The notes beneath the pieces are model-generated. The model was not told the origin of the DNA, ran no database searches, and saw nothing but the letters and a program-made list of their open reading frames with translations. From the IMG/VR virus record IMGVR_UViG_3300050821_017785, positions 1 through 39,899 of that record: DNA of 39,899 nt; one strand, 5' to 3'. Below are positions 22,249-29,804 of the stretch, piece by piece (the first letter of the stretch is position 1; every line of letters begins with the position of its first letter). The DNA is from a virus. Made by a program: the position numbers and the translations under genes.

Positions 22249-23025
22249 ATGTCGCATATCACGACCCCACTTCTAGATATAGCCTTCTTATATGATTCAC
22301 TAACAGCCGCCGAAAGAAATATTTTACATTCGTCTTTGCTTATAAGAGAAACAAAGCGGAGGGAAGGAATACACAAAGAAATATTTCCTAGTCTTAAAAC
22401 AATAGCTCGCGAAGCTAAATGTGGAACCACTACTGTAAAAACATTTCTTAATAAAATGGATAGGTTTAAAGAGCATGGCTTTTTAAAGAGGCGGCGCGTC
22501 GTTGGTCGTCGATCTAACACATACGATCTGACCGAGGATGCTTTTGAGTTCCTGGTTTTGATACAAGCTTGTCGATTTCAATATGACTGGAAACGTTACT
22601 CAAAAGAGGTCATTCATGGTCTATCCGAAGATGAACAGTTTTTAGCCGAAAAGCTCTATAAAAAAGGTGAGTTATCAACAATCGAACTGTCCACATCAAA
22701 ATTGGCAAAACTGTCCACTATTAAATCCTTCCTTCTTATGAACTCCGGTCAGACGTTTAAACGTACGGAGAAGGAGGGGCGTACACAAGATATGAACAAA
22801 AAAGAATTCAATGCCAAGAGCAGGGAGGAAGGAATCATCACCGATCTTCCTCTTTCAGAAAAAGATAGGCGTTGGATTTCTCAGAACTATGCATTCGTAG
22901 ACTTAAGAAAAGCCCGATTAGATGCTGACTGTTATAGATTTAAATGGGGAAAAAAGATAGACAATATGGCAGCATTTTTTATTTCAAGAGCAAATGAACA
23001 TGCAAAAGAAAGGATTTGGAAATGA
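22249..23025 (+). CDS. Winged-helix protein, possible replication initiator (258 aa)
   Basis: ATG 22249 has AAGGAGA 6 nt upstream, inside a small hairpin (TCTCC/GGAGA). An upstream in-frame TTG is unlikely. The N-terminal 110 residues look like a winged helix: LTAAERNILHSSLLIRETKR, then SLKTIAREAKCGTTTVKTFL (helix-turn-helix) and GFLKRRRVVGRRSNTYDLTE (wing). The centre has a repeated Leu-Ser-Thr stretch (LSTIELSTSKLAKLSTIK); the end is a Trp/Arg-rich helical part. Phage RepA- or DnaD-like initiators have this N-terminus. No helicase or polymerase lies nearby, so the host replisome would be used. Confidence 0.6.
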   Translation: MSHITTPLLDIAFLYDSLTAAERNILHSSLLIRETKRREGIHKEIFPSLKTIAREAKCGTTTVKTFLNKMDRFKEHGFLKRRRVVGRRSNTYDLTEDAFEFLVLIQACRFQYDWKRYSKEVIHGLSEDEQFLAEKLYKKGELSTIELSTSKLAKLSTIKSFLLMNSGQTFKRTEKEGRTQDMNKKEFNAKSREEGIITDLPLSEKDRRWISQNYAFVDLRKARLDADCYRFKWGKKIDNMAAFFISRANEHAKERIWK

Positions 23026-23483
23026 ATAAAAATGAATACAGAAAAATCAGCGACCAATGTGGAATTGCTTCTATCCAGGAATGGGGAAACAAAAACGGAG
23101 AATGGTGGTATGTTGTTTACGTTCAAACATCTCATTGGGATAATGAGGGAGTTGGTGAAGTTTTTGGAAAGGGAAAAACTATAGAGGAAGCCTTAATTCA
23201 GGCTGTTAAAAACTTAGTCTTTTGCGGAAGAAAGGCTCTTCCTTTTAGTTATTTAAAAGACATCGACATCAGAGATTTTATCGAGACTTTACAGGAGGAA
23301 AAAGGATGCATAGGAGAATTGGAGCCCCCTGTATTGCCGATCGAAAGCACCTGCATGACATCTTTGCCCCCCGAAAAAGTAAGAGGGAATCCAAGCCTAG
23401 AAGCTGAAGCCGGATATTTTATAAGCAATACACATGTGATCATAGATCCGAGAGACGACAAAGCATATGCATTTAGCACTTAA
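23022..23483 (+). CDS. Phage protein of unknown function (153 aa)
   Basis: ATG 23022 overlaps the previous stop (ATGA) and has AGGA 7 nt upstream. The first half has a compact alpha/beta pattern (WGNKNGEWWYVVYVQTSHWD, then GEVFGKGKTIEEALIQAVKN) like small phage DUFs that fold into a strand-helix unit. The second half is Pro-rich and probably flexible. It is co-transcribed with the winged-helix gene. Function unknown. Confidence 0.55.
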   Translation: MNKNEYRKISDQCGIASIQEWGNKNGEWWYVVYVQTSHWDNEGVGEVFGKGKTIEEALIQAVKNLVFCGRKALPFSYLKDIDIRDFIETLQEEKGCIGELEPPVLPIESTCMTSLPPEKVRGNPSLEAEAGYFISNTHVIIDPRDDKAYAFST

Positions 23484-23537
23484 AGTCTTTCCTGAAATCC
23501 TAATCTCATGTATCCAGAAACTAAAGGAGCCAATCAA

Positions 23538-23669
23538 ATGACCCTTAATCAAGCCAAGAGTAAGATTATCAAGTGGTGTAAGGCCACAATCTTAAGAAGT
23601 TCAGTTTGTCCGTTTTGCAAGGAAATCTTCCACCAAAAATCCCATCCTAGAGTAAGGCGTAGAAGGTAA
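23538..23669 (+). CDS. Small basic zinc-finger peptide (43 aa)
   Basis: ATG has AGGAG 8 nt upstream. The product is very basic and ends in a run of Arg. It has a CPFCKEIFHQKSH motif, a CxxC plus two His that could hold one zinc. Such mini zinc fingers are frequent in phage early regions. The target is unknown. Confidence 0.5.
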   Translation: MTLNQAKSKIIKWCKATILRSSVCPFCKEIFHQKSHPRVRRRR

Positions 23670-23682
23670 ATTGAAAGACATA

Positions 23683-23865
23683 ATGGTTGAATTTGATGTT
23701 AATGATCAAGTGGAGATGGATCGTTTTTTAGGAATGATTCCTTCACATGTTCGATCATATGATTACAACGATAAAAATATTCCATATATAGACATAAATG
23801 AATGGGCTTATGTGGAGTTCCCAAACTTTAGAATACGATTTGTCTCAATGAGGAAAAATGGATAA
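23683..23865 (+). CDS. Small acidic protein (60 aa)
   Basis: ATG 23683 with GAAAG upstream; a TTG at 23671 with AAGG is an alternative start. The sequence VEFDVNDQVEMDRFLGMIP, then YIDINEWAYVEFPNFRIRFV is acidic and looks like a small strand-rich domain. Its stop overlaps the next start. Function unknown. Confidence 0.45.
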   Translation: MVEFDVNDQVEMDRFLGMIPSHVRSYDYNDKNIPYIDINEWAYVEFPNFRIRFVSMRKNG

Positions 23866-24028
23866 AAAAATGCGCAAACAGGTTGGAAAACCTCTTAAGA
23901 AGGCTGAAAAGCTTGTCCACAAGGCCGAGCGTGCCAATGCCAAGCTGGCTGATTACGATGAAAGGGTCAGGGATCCACAGATCAAAAGGCTTAAAAAGCT
24001 TGAAAAGACTAAGAGGTCTAGTAAATAA
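23858..24028 (+). CDS. Small Lys-rich helical protein (56 aa)
   Basis: ATG 23858 overlaps the end of the previous gene. The peptide is about one third Lys/Arg and a single amphipathic helix (KPLKKAEKLVHKAERANAKL). It resembles small histone-like or DNA-coating peptides, by composition only. It precedes the beta-barrel gene. Confidence 0.5.
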   Translation: MDKKMRKQVGKPLKKAEKLVHKAERANAKLADYDERVRDPQIKRLKKLEKTKRSSK

Positions 24029-24068
24029 TTCCTTTGCGGTGCTATGGCTTAATTTTAGGGACTACCCC

Positions 24069-24084
24069 TCAACCTGGAGGTTGA
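24069..24084 (+). promoter_or_regulatory. Hairpin over the ribosome-binding site of the barrel gene
   Basis: TCAACC-tgga-GGTTGA is a perfect 6-bp hairpin. The GGAGG ribosome-binding site (24076-24080) is split between loop and 3' arm; ATG 24087 follows two bases later. It could lower translation of this potentially toxic membrane protein. Confidence 0.5.
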
Positions 24085-24086
24085 TT

Positions 24087-25121
24087 ATGGTTTCTAAAAT
24101 AATATCTTTACTAATAGCTCTAAACGCTTGCACTTTGCTAGCTCATGACAATTTTAACCAAATTAGCGCAAATGTAGACTCTTCTGCATTAGATTCCTCA
24201 AATCTGAAACTCAATCATCAATCATATTTTTACATTCCTAACGGAGACGCATTCATTTTAGATTTGACCCATAGAATTCACCACAAGCACTTCCAAAACG
24301 ACCTTGGATTAGCCTACCGAACATTCCTTAGAAACGCAGGAATAGGCGTTAATTTTTATTATCAGCACTCAAATAGACTCAAGGCCTTTCTACACCAATT
24401 TAGCCCAGGCTTAGAGCTTCTCTACAAGAACCTACAAGTCTCCTACAACTTGTATCTTCCAACCTCTGTTAAAATGGACTTGGAGAGGGGCTCTATTTTT
24501 CATAGCCGGACTTCTGAGTTGGGAATTAAATGGTTCCCAAGAAAAGACTTTAATGTCGGAATCTTGCCATTCTATGACCACACACAAAGCAAATGGGGAC
24601 TAAATTCAAAGATTTCCTATATTCTAAAAGAAAGACTTGAGTTCGGATTGTCTCCATATTGGACTTCGGAAAACAAGGGATGCACATTCTCTTTTGGTGT
24701 TAATTTTGGGCCAACAAAAGGAATCAAATCGACCCACAGGTCTAATAGGTTTAACTGTTTAATCGAGCGTTGCAGCCCGAAGAATCCAAAGATATGGGTT
24801 GCAAAACCAGGCCCCATTTTGCCTCCAGAGTTGTCTCAATCGCCCCAAAATGGACCGACTATTATCCATCTGCCAGGAGCGCAGGAGGACTATGAGCAAA
24901 AGACCACAGAATCTGCGCCAACCCCAAAAGAAACAGGCGCCAAATCCTGGTGGGACACGTTTCCTCTGAGAACTCCCACAGCCCCTGAACCAAAGAAAGA
25001 AGAGGAAAAGCCGCTGGCGCTTAGTAATACAGAGACAGGCGATCTTTTCTTCGTTCCTCCTTGGGGGCAGATTTTAGAGCCGTTTATAAAAGGGCCGGAT
25101 CATTCCGGCTCCTACGTATAA
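24087..25121 (+). CDS. Outer-membrane beta-barrel protein, inverse-autotransporter-like (344 aa)
   Basis: ATG 24087 has GGAGG 6 nt upstream and begins a Sec signal peptide (MVSKIISLLIALNACTLLAH). The frame is open 68 codons upstream, but that part lies inside another gene. The next 200 residues are alternating strands with aromatic girdles: FILDLTHRIHHKHFQNDLGL, GIGVNFYYQHS, LELLYKNLQVSYNLYLP, ELGIKWFPRKDFNVGI, FSFGVNFGP. This resembles the beta-domain of inverse autotransporters (intimin/invasin type). After it comes a Pro-rich tail with no Ig repeats, so there is no passenger of the usual kind. Probably cargo that alters the host surface. The barrel is well supported, the family less so. 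Confidence 0.7.
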   Translation: MVSKIISLLIALNACTLLAHDNFNQISANVDSSALDSSNLKLNHQSYFYIPNGDAFILDLTHRIHHKHFQNDLGLAYRTFLRNAGIGVNFYYQHSNRLKAFLHQFSPGLELLYKNLQVSYNLYLPTSVKMDLERGSIFHSRTSELGIKWFPRKDFNVGILPFYDHTQSKWGLNSKISYILKERLEFGLSPYWTSENKGCTFSFGVNFGPTKGIKSTHRSNRFNCLIERCSPKNPKIWVAKPGPILPPELSQSPQNGPTIIHLPGAQEDYEQKTTESAPTPKETGAKSWWDTFPLRTPTAPEPKKEEEKPLALSNTETGDLFFVPPWGQILEPFIKGPDHSGSYV

Positions 25122-25142
25122 GATTGAAACTAAACGAAGAAT

Positions 25143-25171
25143 TTGACATTATTTGATGTTAGTCTTATTAC
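25143..25171 (+). promoter_or_regulatory. Promoter for the small-terminase gene
   Basis: Consensus TTGACA, a 17-nt spacer and TATTAC end 9 nt before the ATG at 25181. The leader would be only a few bases, made of the GGCAAGAT sequence that also precedes the starts at 3925 and 10301. Confidence 0.55.
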
Positions 25172-25180
25172 AGGCAAGAT

Positions 25181-25651
25181 ATGCCAAGAAAACCACCAGC
25201 AATTAAAAGACCCAGGGGACTTCCTCCTAAAGAAATTGACTGGGATTTAGTTGATGATTATCTAGAAACAGGATGTCCTGGCACTAAAATAGCTGACGCC
25301 ATAGGGATTCATCCTGATACTTTATATAATCGCTGTGAATCAGAAAAAGGGGTAGTCTTTTCTGCCTATTCACAAACAAAAAGAAACAAAGGTGATGCTT
25401 TATTGTTTAAAGCACAATTCGATAAAGCTATAGGTAGAACTGATCTTGGAGATAGTTCACTTTTAACCCATCTTGGTAAAACAAGGCTAGAACAAAAAGA
25501 AGCGGCCATTTCTACAGCCACTCCTGAACAGGAAAAAAACTATCGCATGGTCATCGATCAGCTTGCAGATTTACAGAAATCTAGGCAAACTATCTCCATC
25601 GAAGTGAAAACACAGGAGAATTCGAATGAGCTGGATAGCGACAAATCTTGA
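25181..25651 (+). CDS. terS: Probable terminase small subunit (156 aa)
   Basis: Small terminases recognise the packaging site and regulate the large subunit. The N-terminal half has a DNA-binding helix-turn-helix: DYLETGCPGTKIADAIGIHP, then DTLYNRCESEKGVVFSAYS. It is followed by KRNKGDALLFKAQFDKAIG and SSLLTHLGKTRLEQKE, the pattern I know from small terminases paired with podovirus large subunits. The C-terminal 40 residues are a charged helix. There is no Shine-Dalgarno, only the GGCAAGAT leader. It is about 15 kb from the large subunit and on the other strand, which is unusual. Confidence 0.7.
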   Translation: MPRKPPAIKRPRGLPPKEIDWDLVDDYLETGCPGTKIADAIGIHPDTLYNRCESEKGVVFSAYSQTKRNKGDALLFKAQFDKAIGRTDLGDSSLLTHLGKTRLEQKEAAISTATPEQEKNYRMVIDQLADLQKSRQTISIEVKTQENSNELDSDKS

Positions 25652-25994
25652 ATTTTGCATGATTGGAACTGCAATGTTAATCCTTACGTCGTCTTTCTTT
25701 TGTTTCATTTATTATGCAAGAAAGCTCGAAAAATTTCAGAAAGAGCAAGGAGAGAAGCTTTTCGATTTCCTTTTTGACATGGATGAGGCCATTCATCGAC
25801 GATTTGATACGGTTAATAAACACCTCGTTGATCTTAGGGAGCAAATTCATGAAACAAAAGAAACCCTTTCATTTATTGAAATGGCCTTGATATTCAGTCA
25901 AATGAATGAAGATCCCATAGAGAGCTCTCGAAGCCAAGCTGCTAAAGAGATGTGGAAAAGAAGAAGGGCCAAGAGGCTGGAGAAGAAGGATTGA
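25626..25994 (+). CDS. Membrane-anchored coiled-coil protein (122 aa)
   Basis: ATG has GGAG 7 nt upstream and overlaps the end of the small-terminase gene. The N-terminus holds one hydrophobic segment (FCMIGTAMLILTSSFFCFIYY). A long coiled coil follows (KLEKFQKEQGEKLFDFLFDM, then HLVDLREQIHETKETLSF), and the end is basic. This layout suits an inner-membrane spanin or a holin-associated protein. Nothing in the sequence proves it. Confidence 0.6.
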   Translation: MSWIATNLEFCMIGTAMLILTSSFFCFIYYARKLEKFQKEQGEKLFDFLFDMDEAIHRRFDTVNKHLVDLREQIHETKETLSFIEMALIFSQMNEDPIESSRSQAAKEMWKRRRAKRLEKKD

Positions 25995-26167
25995 AGCCCC
26001 CGCTCACAGGACATCACACCCCATTTTATGATCTAGAAAAGTACATCAATCAAGACTCATGCTTAGAAAAGCCGACGATTGTCCATGAAGATGAAACCTG
26101 GATAACTAAAGAAGCGATTATGGATGGAGATCTCGTCAGATGGAAAGAGGCGAAGAAGGATGTATGA
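25952..26167 (+). CDS. Small protein overlapping the coiled-coil gene (71 aa)
   Basis: GTG 25952 inside the end of the previous gene, with AAAGAG upstream; a later TTG is possible. The product (HHTPFYDLEKYINQDSCLEK, then TIVHEDETWITKEAIMDGDL) is acidic with no motif. An overlapping Rz1-type partner would need a lipobox, which is absent. Confidence 0.4.
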   Translation: MEKKKGQEAGEEGLKPPLTGHHTPFYDLEKYINQDSCLEKPTIVHEDETWITKEAIMDGDLVRWKEAKKDV

Positions 26168-26209
26168 AAGATTCGGACAAAAAGGACTGACAGACTTATA
26201 AGGAAAAAA

Positions 26210-26455
26210 ATGCTTAAAAAACTTTCAGGAAAATGTGAGAAATGCGGAAATCCTGGAGAGTCCATTTGGATACACGGTGGAGACCATTATCTTTTTTGTA
26301 GAGGGTGCGCTGCTATTTTGAAGAATCATGATCGCGGTGAGGTTGTTCGTCTATTCCTAGACGATAGGCTTAAGTTAAATAAAGTAGATAAAGCCATGCT
26401 TGAAGCAAGGATTGATAGAAACAGGGGAAAATCTCCCTGGAAAAAAAATAATTAG
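26210..26455 (+). CDS. Zinc-ribbon protein (81 aa)
   Basis: ATG preceded by AAGG. Two knuckles, CEKCGNPGES and FCRGCAAIL, separated by a GGDHYLF turn form a classic treble-clef or ribbon. A charged helical tail follows (RLFLDDRLKLNKVDKAMLEA). It resembles small phage zinc-binding proteins; DNA or protein binding is likely, the exact role unknown. Confidence 0.6.
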   Translation: MLKKLSGKCEKCGNPGESIWIHGGDHYLFCRGCAAILKNHDRGEVVRLFLDDRLKLNKVDKAMLEARIDRNRGKSPWKKNN

Positions 26456-26471
26456 AGGACAAACGATTTTT

Positions 26472-26834
26472 GTGAGTTGTCTTTTTGGGGTTGATAAAAA
26501 AGCGTCTGCTTACGAGGCTGAGCCCTTTTGTGTTGCCCAGCTAAACTATTCCATGACAAGATCCAGAGCAAGAAAAGAGGTAATTTTTTTTCTTAACAAA
26601 AGCGGTCTTGCTGCTGAAATATACAACATATCTGAAAAACAGAACCCAAGAACCTATATAGCAACTATAGATGAATCAAAAATTTTTCATGAAAATTTCA
26701 GGTCATGCAAGTCGATATCCAGCATGGAAAGTAGAATTAAAGACGTTTTTATCAGGAATTTGTCGAATATGAAAATTTCAAACATTGATATAGAGCAAAA
26801 TGTTTACCTGTGTGAATCGGCAAAGAACCTGTAA
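26472..26834 (+). CDS. Phage protein of unknown function (120 aa, start uncertain)
   Basis: The frame opens at TTG 26400 inside the previous gene. I prefer GTG 26472 as the first start outside it, although GAGGA lies 12 nt before it. The product mixes strands and helices (AEPFCVAQLNYSMTRSRARK, then YIATIDESKIFHENF). No motif is recognised. It ends 14 nt from the end of the convergent leftward gene. Confidence 0.45.
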   Translation: MSCLFGVDKKASAYEAEPFCVAQLNYSMTRSRARKEVIFFLNKSGLAAEIYNISEKQNPRTYIATIDESKIFHENFRSCKSISSMESRIKDVFIRNLSNMKISNIDIEQNVYLCESAKNL

Positions 26835-26848
26835 CCTCAAATAAATTG

Positions 26849-27094
26849 CTATTTATGATTAAAATTGATGTGTTCTGACTTTAACTCATCTTCATATAAT
26901 AGCTCATAATTATGTTTGTCTTCCCAGAAAGACTCTTTATTTTCTTCGTCATCAAGAAACTCATCTAGTTCTTGGGAGCGCCCCGAAGAAGACCAGGGGT
27001 TTCCTAAGTTTTTCGCTAAACACAGATATTTTTTTGTTTTCTTGTTTACTAGGAACATTCTGTCATTAGCCACAATCAAACATCTCCTTGTCAT
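26849..27094 (-). CDS. Small acidic protein (81 aa)
   Basis: ATG 27094 with AGGA 8 nt upstream; a TTG six codons earlier is the alternative. The first half (RRCLIVANDRMFLVNKKTKK) could be a small beta domain; the second half is a very acidic helix (LDEFLDDEENKESFWEDK). Acidic mini-proteins can be DNA mimics, but this is speculative. It follows the 116-aa gene directly. Confidence 0.45.
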   Translation of the reverse strand: MTRRCLIVANDRMFLVNKKTKKYLCLAKNLGNPWSSSGRSQELDEFLDDEENKESFWEDKHNYELLYEDELKSEHINFNHK

Positions 27095-27108
27095 TAAATT
27101 AATCCTTT

Positions 27109-27459
27109 TCAATCTTCTCTAAGCATAATTTTGAATTTTTTTGTAATTTTGATACCGTATTTGGTGGCCTGTTGTTTTAGAAAACCGTTTTGCGCTTTTT
27201 TATCTTTTATCCAGGGGACGTGTTCTATAAAATTCCCATGTAGATCTTTTTTGAAAAAATCAACCCATCTGTCTATTCGTATTTTCAGAATAGTCCATGC
27301 TTCGAGGTTAGAAAAATCTTTGTTCTCTTGAAACGCTGAGGAAAGCTCTTGAAGAATCATTTCTAAGGTTTTTTTTGTGAATTTTTCATTGTATTCTCTT
27401 CCTATTCTTTGTGATACCACTAGATAGGGCTTTCCTCTTTCATCTTCTTCGCTTGCCAT
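27109..27459 (-). CDS. Phage protein of unknown function (116 aa)
   Basis: ATG with AGGA 9 nt upstream. The protein is helical and basic at the end (NGFLKQQATKYGIKITKKFK); the centre holds ILKIRIDRWVDFFKKDLHG. No family is recognised. It is read away from the capsid gene and its start faces the structured leader at 27496. Confidence 0.5.
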   Translation of the reverse strand: MASEEDERGKPYLVVSQRIGREYNEKFTKKTLEMILQELSSAFQENKDFSNLEAWTILKIRIDRWVDFFKKDLHGNFIEHVPWIKDKKAQNGFLKQQATKYGIKITKKFKIMLRED

Positions 27460-27495
27460 TAAATATATTCCTTGATATTCCTCAAATTATCGTTC

Positions 27496-27635
27496 GCCAT
27501 CGTAAATGGCATCTCGCTTGCTACGTAAAGCTAGGGACGTCGTCCCATTATATCGCAGGCATGCGTTACATGCCACCCGATATGTCTGAGAACGGGCAGT
27601 AGTACGTCGGAAGCTTGCTTCCTCGCCCACGGTTC
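27496..27635 (+). ncRNA. Candidate structured RNA upstream of the capsid gene
   Basis: Several perfect stems follow one another. GCCAT-cgtaa-ATGGC (27496-27510). GCTT/AAGC (27516-27531). GGGAC-gtc-GTCCC (27534-27546). ATATCG/CGATAT (27550-27583) enclosing GGCATG-cgtta-CATGCC. GAAC and GGGC (27590-27597) pairing with GCCC and GTTC (27625-27635) around GGAAGC-tt-GCTTCC. The stretch encodes no gene and is much more GC-rich than its surroundings. It would lie in the leader of the capsid mRNA or be a separate RNA. It matches no class I can name; group I P7 sequences and hammerhead core bases are absent. Confidence 0.6.
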
Positions 27636-27671
27636 AGCCAATCACAAACATTTAATCCAATAGGATTAGAA

Positions 27672-28640
27672 ATGTCTATTACGACAACTGGCAATTTGGG
27701 ACCACTAATTCTCCAGAGCTTAGCTCCTGCGATGCTTTATGTTCCTACGCCAACAATGAACTACATCACCGTCTGCGATAAGGTAAGTATGCCTTCCAAC
27801 GGTGGAACAACTTGCCGCTTTATGCGTCCAAGAGCATTACAACCACCAACAATTCAGTTGGGCAACTCTGGGATTGACCCCCCAGCACAAGTGCCACAAA
27901 GAGACATCATTGATGCTCAAATGGCCTTTTTCGGTACTGGCTGTATCATCAACGAACAAGTTATTCTCCAAGACCAAGAGGGCGTTTTAGCCTGGGTTTC
28001 TGAGAGATTGGCTGTCGCTATGAGACAGGCTGAAGACCTTATCCTTCGCGACTACATTATCTCTGCTGCGTCTGAGATCAATGCTGGCGGCGGAACTAAT
28101 GGAGACAACCCAACTAACCTCGGAATCTCCGACTTTAGCTTGGTTGCTACTACATTAGACACCAACAATGCCTACAAATTTATGGCAGGTATTGAGGGTA
28201 TGGATAGATTCGGAACTGGCCCAGTCCGTTCAGCATATTTTATGTTGAGCTCAACTGAACTCCAATCCGATATGGATGGTCTCGTTGGTTCAGGATTCTT
28301 GAACCAATGGAACTACCCAAACAACAGCTCTGCTCTTCCATCAGAATTTGGCTCGGCTCTTAACATCCGAGTTCTTACATCTTCTGAAGCTCCGGTAGCT
28401 CGCGGCGCATCTGCTAATGGTAACGATGTTTATTACAACACAGTTTGTGGTAAACAAGCGGTAACTCACATCAATCAAGATGGATTTTCCATGAACTTGA
28501 TTTATCGTGATCCTTACTATTCTGGCATGCTCGCACAGAATGCGACTCTCGCTGTTAAATTTGCTCAGGCTCAAGCTCTGACGCAAGACACTGCGATCCG
28601 CAATCTTCTCTGCACACGCTTAAGCAATTTGGGGGTGTAA
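27672..28640 (+). CDS. Major capsid protein, N4 gp56-like
   Basis: ATG 27672 (MSITTTGNLGPLI) has AGGA 6 nt upstream in a small hairpin (TAATCC-aata-GGATTA, 27653-27668); the frame extends upstream only through the structured region. The 322-residue protein has the pattern of the N4-gp56 capsid family: YITVCDKVSMPSNGGTTCRF, then RPRALQPP, a helix ILQDQEGVLAWVSERLAVAM and RQAEDLILRDYI. The rest is the HK97-type core with YFMLSSTELQSDM. It forms the icosahedral shell. Scaffold and portal genes lie elsewhere on the opposite strand. Family identity is from memory of the motif order. Confidence 0.75.
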   Translation: MSITTTGNLGPLILQSLAPAMLYVPTPTMNYITVCDKVSMPSNGGTTCRFMRPRALQPPTIQLGNSGIDPPAQVPQRDIIDAQMAFFGTGCIINEQVILQDQEGVLAWVSERLAVAMRQAEDLILRDYIISAASEINAGGGTNGDNPTNLGISDFSLVATTLDTNNAYKFMAGIEGMDRFGTGPVRSAYFMLSSTELQSDMDGLVGSGFLNQWNYPNNSSALPSEFGSALNIRVLTSSEAPVARGASANGNDVYYNTVCGKQAVTHINQDGFSMNLIYRDPYYSGMLAQNATLAVKFAQAQALTQDTAIRNLLCTRLSNLGV

Positions 28641-28641
28641 C

Positions 28642-29769
28642 ATGACTGAATATTCAAGATCAGCAAAAGGTAGCTTTACTCAAGCGGCGACTGGCAACAA
28701 TGTGGCGATTTATCTCCCATTTCAACCGACTCGCATTAACTTGACAAACTACACAGCATACGGCGCATTTGCCCAACATGGAATTCCAAGCGCGACTTGG
28801 GATGTTCAAATGGGTCAAGGAACCGCTGCTGTATTATTAAACTCAGGAGCAACTCCTACGCTTATTACTGACCAAGTAACAAGCAATGGATTCTCAACAT
28901 TTGCAGCAGGAACAGCTCTGCAACTGGGTGCTAAACAGCAGATTGCAAGCATTGCGAAAGCAAGCCCAACTGTTGTCACAACTGCTTCTGCTCACGGATA
29001 TAACGTGGGTGATGTTGTGATATTGGAAGGCTTATATCAATCGGCAACGACTGGTATGCCTCAAATGAGCGGAATGCTCTTCCAAATTACTGCTGTTGGT
29101 AGCACAACTACTTTCACAGTGACTTGGAATTCAAACCAAAGTAACTATACCGCATTGAGTGCTTCTCCAACTGGCGCATTTGTACAAAAGGTATTGTATC
29201 CTTTCTTGTACTTGCCAGGACAGAACTTCATCACTGCGATCAATACGACTACTGGTTTGATCACAACAACAACTAACCATAATTTCGTGGTCGGTCAGCA
29301 AGTGGCGTTTAGAATCCCAACTCTTTGGGGCTCTACTCAGCTTAACTCTCTGCCTGATAACGTGATTCCTGGTTCTCCGATCTATTTCTATGTGTCTGCG
29401 GTGAACTCAAATACCACATTCACAGTTGCAAACTTCCCAGCGGGAGTTACTGCATATACATCAAACATTGCAGTTGCTTCTGTGCCGGGCTTAACGCCTC
29501 CGCAAGTCGTTGCAGTGGGCGATGTTAATAGCGGTGGTTTCCCCTACACAGGTGGAAATCTGTATCCAAGTCCAGCCTTCCCAACATTCTCTGGTGGAGT
29601 GTCTACGATCAATGGTCCTGCAATTCAGGGAGCATTCGTCAACAACACACGTCAAGGATTTGTGATTGGATCAGGAAGCGCAGTAACTGACGCGTCATCG
29701 CATCTGTCAGGAACCACCTCAGACGTGATCTTCTGGCAAGCGTTCATTGATGATATCTCAATGCCTTGA
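28642..29769 (+). CDS. Virion protein downstream of the capsid gene (375 aa)
   Basis: ATG one base after the capsid stop, with GGGGGTG upstream. The protein is Thr/Ser/Gly/Ala-rich and all-beta, with two small barrel-like repeats: TVVTTASAHGYNVGDVVILEG and GLITTTTNHNFVVGQQVAFR, each followed by a TFTV strand. Such modules occur in phage head-decoration and tail proteins. The position suggests a head decoration or abundant structural protein. A terminator follows it. The next gene carries a shortened relative of its second half. Confidence 0.65.
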   Translation: MTEYSRSAKGSFTQAATGNNVAIYLPFQPTRINLTNYTAYGAFAQHGIPSATWDVQMGQGTAAVLLNSGATPTLITDQVTSNGFSTFAAGTALQLGAKQQIASIAKASPTVVTTASAHGYNVGDVVILEGLYQSATTGMPQMSGMLFQITAVGSTTTFTVTWNSNQSNYTALSASPTGAFVQKVLYPFLYLPGQNFITAINTTTGLITTTTNHNFVVGQQVAFRIPTLWGSTQLNSLPDNVIPGSPIYFYVSAVNSNTTFTVANFPAGVTAYTSNIAVASVPGLTPPQVVAVGDVNSGGFPYTGGNLYPSPAFPTFSGGVSTINGPAIQGAFVNNTRQGFVIGSGSAVTDASSHLSGTTSDVIFWQAFIDDISMP

Positions 29770-29804
29770 TTGGCCTTGTAAATATTAATTGATGATTGTA
29801 TCTA

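Noticed and set aside
23883-24086. 68-codon N-terminal extension of the beta-barrel gene
   Set aside because: It overlaps another small gene and would bury the signal peptide; ATG 24087 has GGAGG at 6 nt.
25092-25110. GCCGGA/TCCGGC hairpin as terminator of the barrel gene
   Set aside because: It lies inside the coding end and has no T run.
27496-27635. Second group I intron, hammerhead ribozyme or guide RNA of a transposon at the capsid leader
   Set aside because: No GACTA/TAGTC core, no hammerhead core bases, and no TnpB or IscB gene nearby; kept only as an unassigned structured RNA.
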